A stretch of DNA of 64,000 nucleotides from an uncultured Cohaesibacter sp. (GTDB lineage: Bacteria; Pseudomonadota; Alphaproteobacteria; Rhizobiales; Cohaesibacteraceae), in the NCBI RefSeq assembly GCF_963676275.1, contig NZ_OY781091.1, positions 594,775 through 658,774 on the forward strand, read 5' to 3'. A program made the position numbers and the translations under genes. The notes below the pieces were generated by a model. That model made no database searches, had not been told where the DNA came from, and worked only from the letters and a program-made list of their open reading frames with translations. This document shows positions 62,512-64,000 of the stretch, in pieces (within the stretch, counting starts at the first letter, position 1; each line of letters starts with the position of its first letter).

Positions 62512-63363
62512 TTATTCTTGCTTCACCTCAGGAATCTCTGGTTTGCAAACCAGCATTGAAGAGAAATAGTCAGCCAGTTCGGCCAGAAGTTCATTCGAGA
62601 TGGTCTGTTTCTGACCCCCGGCGGAAAGCACCTTGCGATGGATGCCTGCGGCCTTCTCGATTGTCTCCACCAGCCCGAAGACAGAATCCGGTGTGGCTTC
62701 GGAGGCGAAGATGCCGTGATGCGACCAGGAAATGATGCGCCCCTTCTCCATCTCCCTGACCGACGCATCGGCGATGCTGGTGGTTCCGGGCAGCATGGGC
62801 GGAACGATGCGCACGCCATCGGGGAAGATCACGATGCATTCTGGCATCTTGGTCCAGAGCGCCATGGTCAGTTCCTGACTGTCGAGCGGCAGAATATAGC
62901 TCAGCGCGATGAATTCGGGGGCATGACAATGCAGGATGATCCTCTCGCGCCCTTCCGAAACCCGCTTGCGCACCGCATGACCGGCAAGATGGGTGGCAAA
63001 TTCGCTGGTAGGCCGCCCGCCATTGCTGAAGCCCCAGACCGTCTGATAGGCCGCGCCATTTTCAACGATCCGCACGATACCGAAAACCTGATCGGGAAAT
63101 TCGGTGGCATGGCGGAAATATTGTCCGGTGCCGGTGACGATGAAATAGTCTCCGTCAAGGGTCGGCTGCGGCTGTGGCAGTTTGACTGGCTGGCCCGGAG
63201 CCACATTCGGATAGCGCCGCGCCAGCACGCTTTCCACTTCCTCGGTTGGCAGGCGCCATGAAATATTGCCGCCATTGGCTTCATTCCAGCCCATCTCCCA
63301 GCACAGGCGCGCAAGGGAAGCAATTTGCTGAACAAAGGGGATTGGATGGGAAAATTGTGTCAT
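62512..63363 (-). CDS. rhaD: Rhamnulose-1-phosphate aldolase RhaD
   Basis: A 283-residue zinc class II aldolase: NEANGGNISWRLP, the zinc ligands in ILHCHAPEF and SWSHHGIFA, and the acidic catalytic region near TSEFATHLAGHA. It splits L-rhamnulose 1-phosphate into dihydroxyacetone phosphate and L-lactaldehyde, the FucO substrate. ATG 63363, 12 bases after rhaA. The rhamnulokinase gene, rhaB, must lie beyond the window. Confidence 0.96.
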   Translation of the reverse strand: MTQFSHPIPFVQQIASLARLCWEMGWNEANGGNISWRLPTEEVESVLARRYPNVAPGQPVKLPQPQPTLDGDYFIVTGTGQYFRHATEFPDQVFGIVRIVENGAAYQTVWGFSNGGRPTSEFATHLAGHAVRKRVSEGRERIILHCHAPEFIALSYILPLDSQELTMALWTKMPECIVIFPDGVRIVPPMLPGTTSIADASVREMEKGRIISWSHHGIFASEATPDSVFGLVETIEKAAGIHRKVLSAGGQKQTISNELLAELADYFSSMLVCKPEIPEVKQE

Positions 63364-63375
63364 TATGCGAAGTCC

Positions 63376-64000
63376 TTATCCGCGAGAGACTACACTGGCC
63401 TGATAGGCCGTGAGATCGGCAATGAGCGCCTTGCCCGTTGGAACATTGTTGCGAGAGCAGAATTCATCCCAGATGACGCCATAGGGAAGATCTTTCAATT
63501 GCTCGGTAATCATGAAGCGTTGTGTGAAATCCAGCTCATGTTCGGCTGTCTTCAGCATCTCCTGCGGCATCAGCAGAGCGCGCAGCAGGGCTTTCTGCAT
63601 ATTGCGCGTACCGATCACCCATGCTGCCGTGCGGGAAATGGTGGCATCGAAGAAATCAAGGCCGATATGTGTGCGGCCAAGCAGGTCGCTAAAGACCAGT
63701 TCCTGCGCCATTGCCAGAATGTCGTCATTGAGCAGGATCACGTGATCGCTGTCCCAGCGCATCGGGCGGCTGACATGCAGCAGGATTTCCTTGACCGACA
63801 TCGAGACGGAAGAAAGCTTGTCGGCGATATTCTCGGTGGGATGGAAATGTCCCATATCCAGACACAGCAGGGTGCCCTTGCGGATGGCATAGCCCAGATA
63901 GAATTCATGACTGCCAACCGTGCAGGCCTCGATGCCGATGCCAAACAGCTTGGATTCGACCGCATCGAGCATGTACGCCGGATCATAGGAAGTGGCAAGC
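63376..64000 (-). CDS. rhaA: L-rhamnose isomerase RhaA, C-terminal part (cut by window edge)
   Basis: About 208 C-terminal residues of an E. coli-type L-rhamnose isomerase: ESKLFGIGIEACTVGSHEFY, LCLDMGHFHPTENIADKLSS, LLHVSRPMRWDSDHVILLND, HIGLDFFDATISRTAAWVIG and TRNMQKALLRALL. The metal-site aspartates and histidines (GHFHP, WDSDH, LDFFDA) are present. The frame stays open off the right edge, so the N-terminal half is missing. It turns L-rhamnose into L-rhamnulose and heads the operon segment seen here. Confidence 0.95.
   Translation of the reverse strand, partial: LATSYDPAYMLDAVESKLFGIGIEACTVGSHEFYLGYAIRKGTLLCLDMGHFHPTENIADKLSSVSMSVKEILLHVSRPMRWDSDHVILLNDDILAMAQELVFSDLLGRTHIGLDFFDATISRTAAWVIGTRNMQKALLRALLMPQEMLKTAEHELDFTQRFMITEQLKDLPYGVIWDEFCSRNNVPTGKALIADLTAYQASVVSRG

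Noticed and set aside
1-64000. tRNA, rRNA, riboswitch, integrase and att sites
   Set aside because: Searched by eye for conserved cores and cloverleaf arms; nothing convincing was seen. A covariance-model scan would be needed to exclude small RNAs.

Overview
The window reads as chromosomal DNA of an alphaproteobacterium, most likely a marine Hyphomicrobiales (a Cohaesibacter-like lineage is my guess; no rRNA or tRNA is present to test it). The hints are moderate-to-high GC coding DNA with many antisense open frames, several sugar ABC systems, a TRAP uronate operon, an IHC-type glucan operon as known from Rhodobacter, and an alphaproteobacterial rhamnose ABC operon (rhaS/ATPase/rhaP/rhaQ/rhaM). 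Almost every gene serves uptake and breakdown of carbohydrates, with one local regulator per cluster. I saw no phage, insertion sequence, CRISPR array or RNA gene.

Layout: 1-2367, a TonB-dependent receptor (cut by the left edge) divergent from an AraC regulator. 2484-10112, an ABC sugar importer with a double-SIS protein and a PfkB kinase, divergent from a ROK regulator; the SIS plus kinase pair suggests an Amadori compound or amino sugar. 10493-10795, a small secreted protein. 11023-19163, a minus-strand operon under a GntR regulator with TRAP transporter, zinc alcohol dehydrogenase, KduD-like SDR, 2-hydroxyacid dehydrogenase, YhcH-like protein and KduI (pectin/alginate-type uronate breakdown). 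19681-31170, pdxY, a cupin, and a complete AI-2 system: lsrR-lsrK divergent from lsrFACDBGE. 31692-35336, osmoregulated periplasmic glucan genes opgG, a small opgI-like frame, and opgH.

35866-45367 is a plus-strand cluster with an IclR regulator, a RhaT-type symporter, a Gfo/Idh/MocA dehydrogenase, a COG3618-type lactonase, rhamnose mutarotase, a DapA-family aldolase, a class III CoA-transferase, a MaoC hydratase, a solute-binding-protein homologue with no export signal, and FucO. It looks like a non-phosphorylative 6-deoxyhexose route with an unexplained CoA branch and is the best candidate here for an undescribed pathway. 45477-48855 is a LysR regulator divergent from a membrane protein, a PhlG-like C-C hydrolase and an NAD(P)-binding protein. 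48990-56012 is an IclR regulator divergent from a UxuA-family dehydratase, an ABC importer and an RraA-family aldolase. 56105-64000 is the minus-strand L-rhamnose operon rhaA-rhaD-rhaS-ATPase-rhaP-rhaQ-rhaM-fucO.

The two fucO genes are near-identical inverted copies about 11 kb apart, one in each deoxyhexose cluster. That ties the two clusters together: both are expected to make lactaldehyde, one through rhamnulose 1-phosphate and one through a 2-keto-3-deoxy sugar acid. Recurrent regulatory features are hairpins after all five solute-binding-protein genes, TGATCA sites in the lsr control region, and AGTTCA/TGAACT dyads at both IclR-linked promoters.
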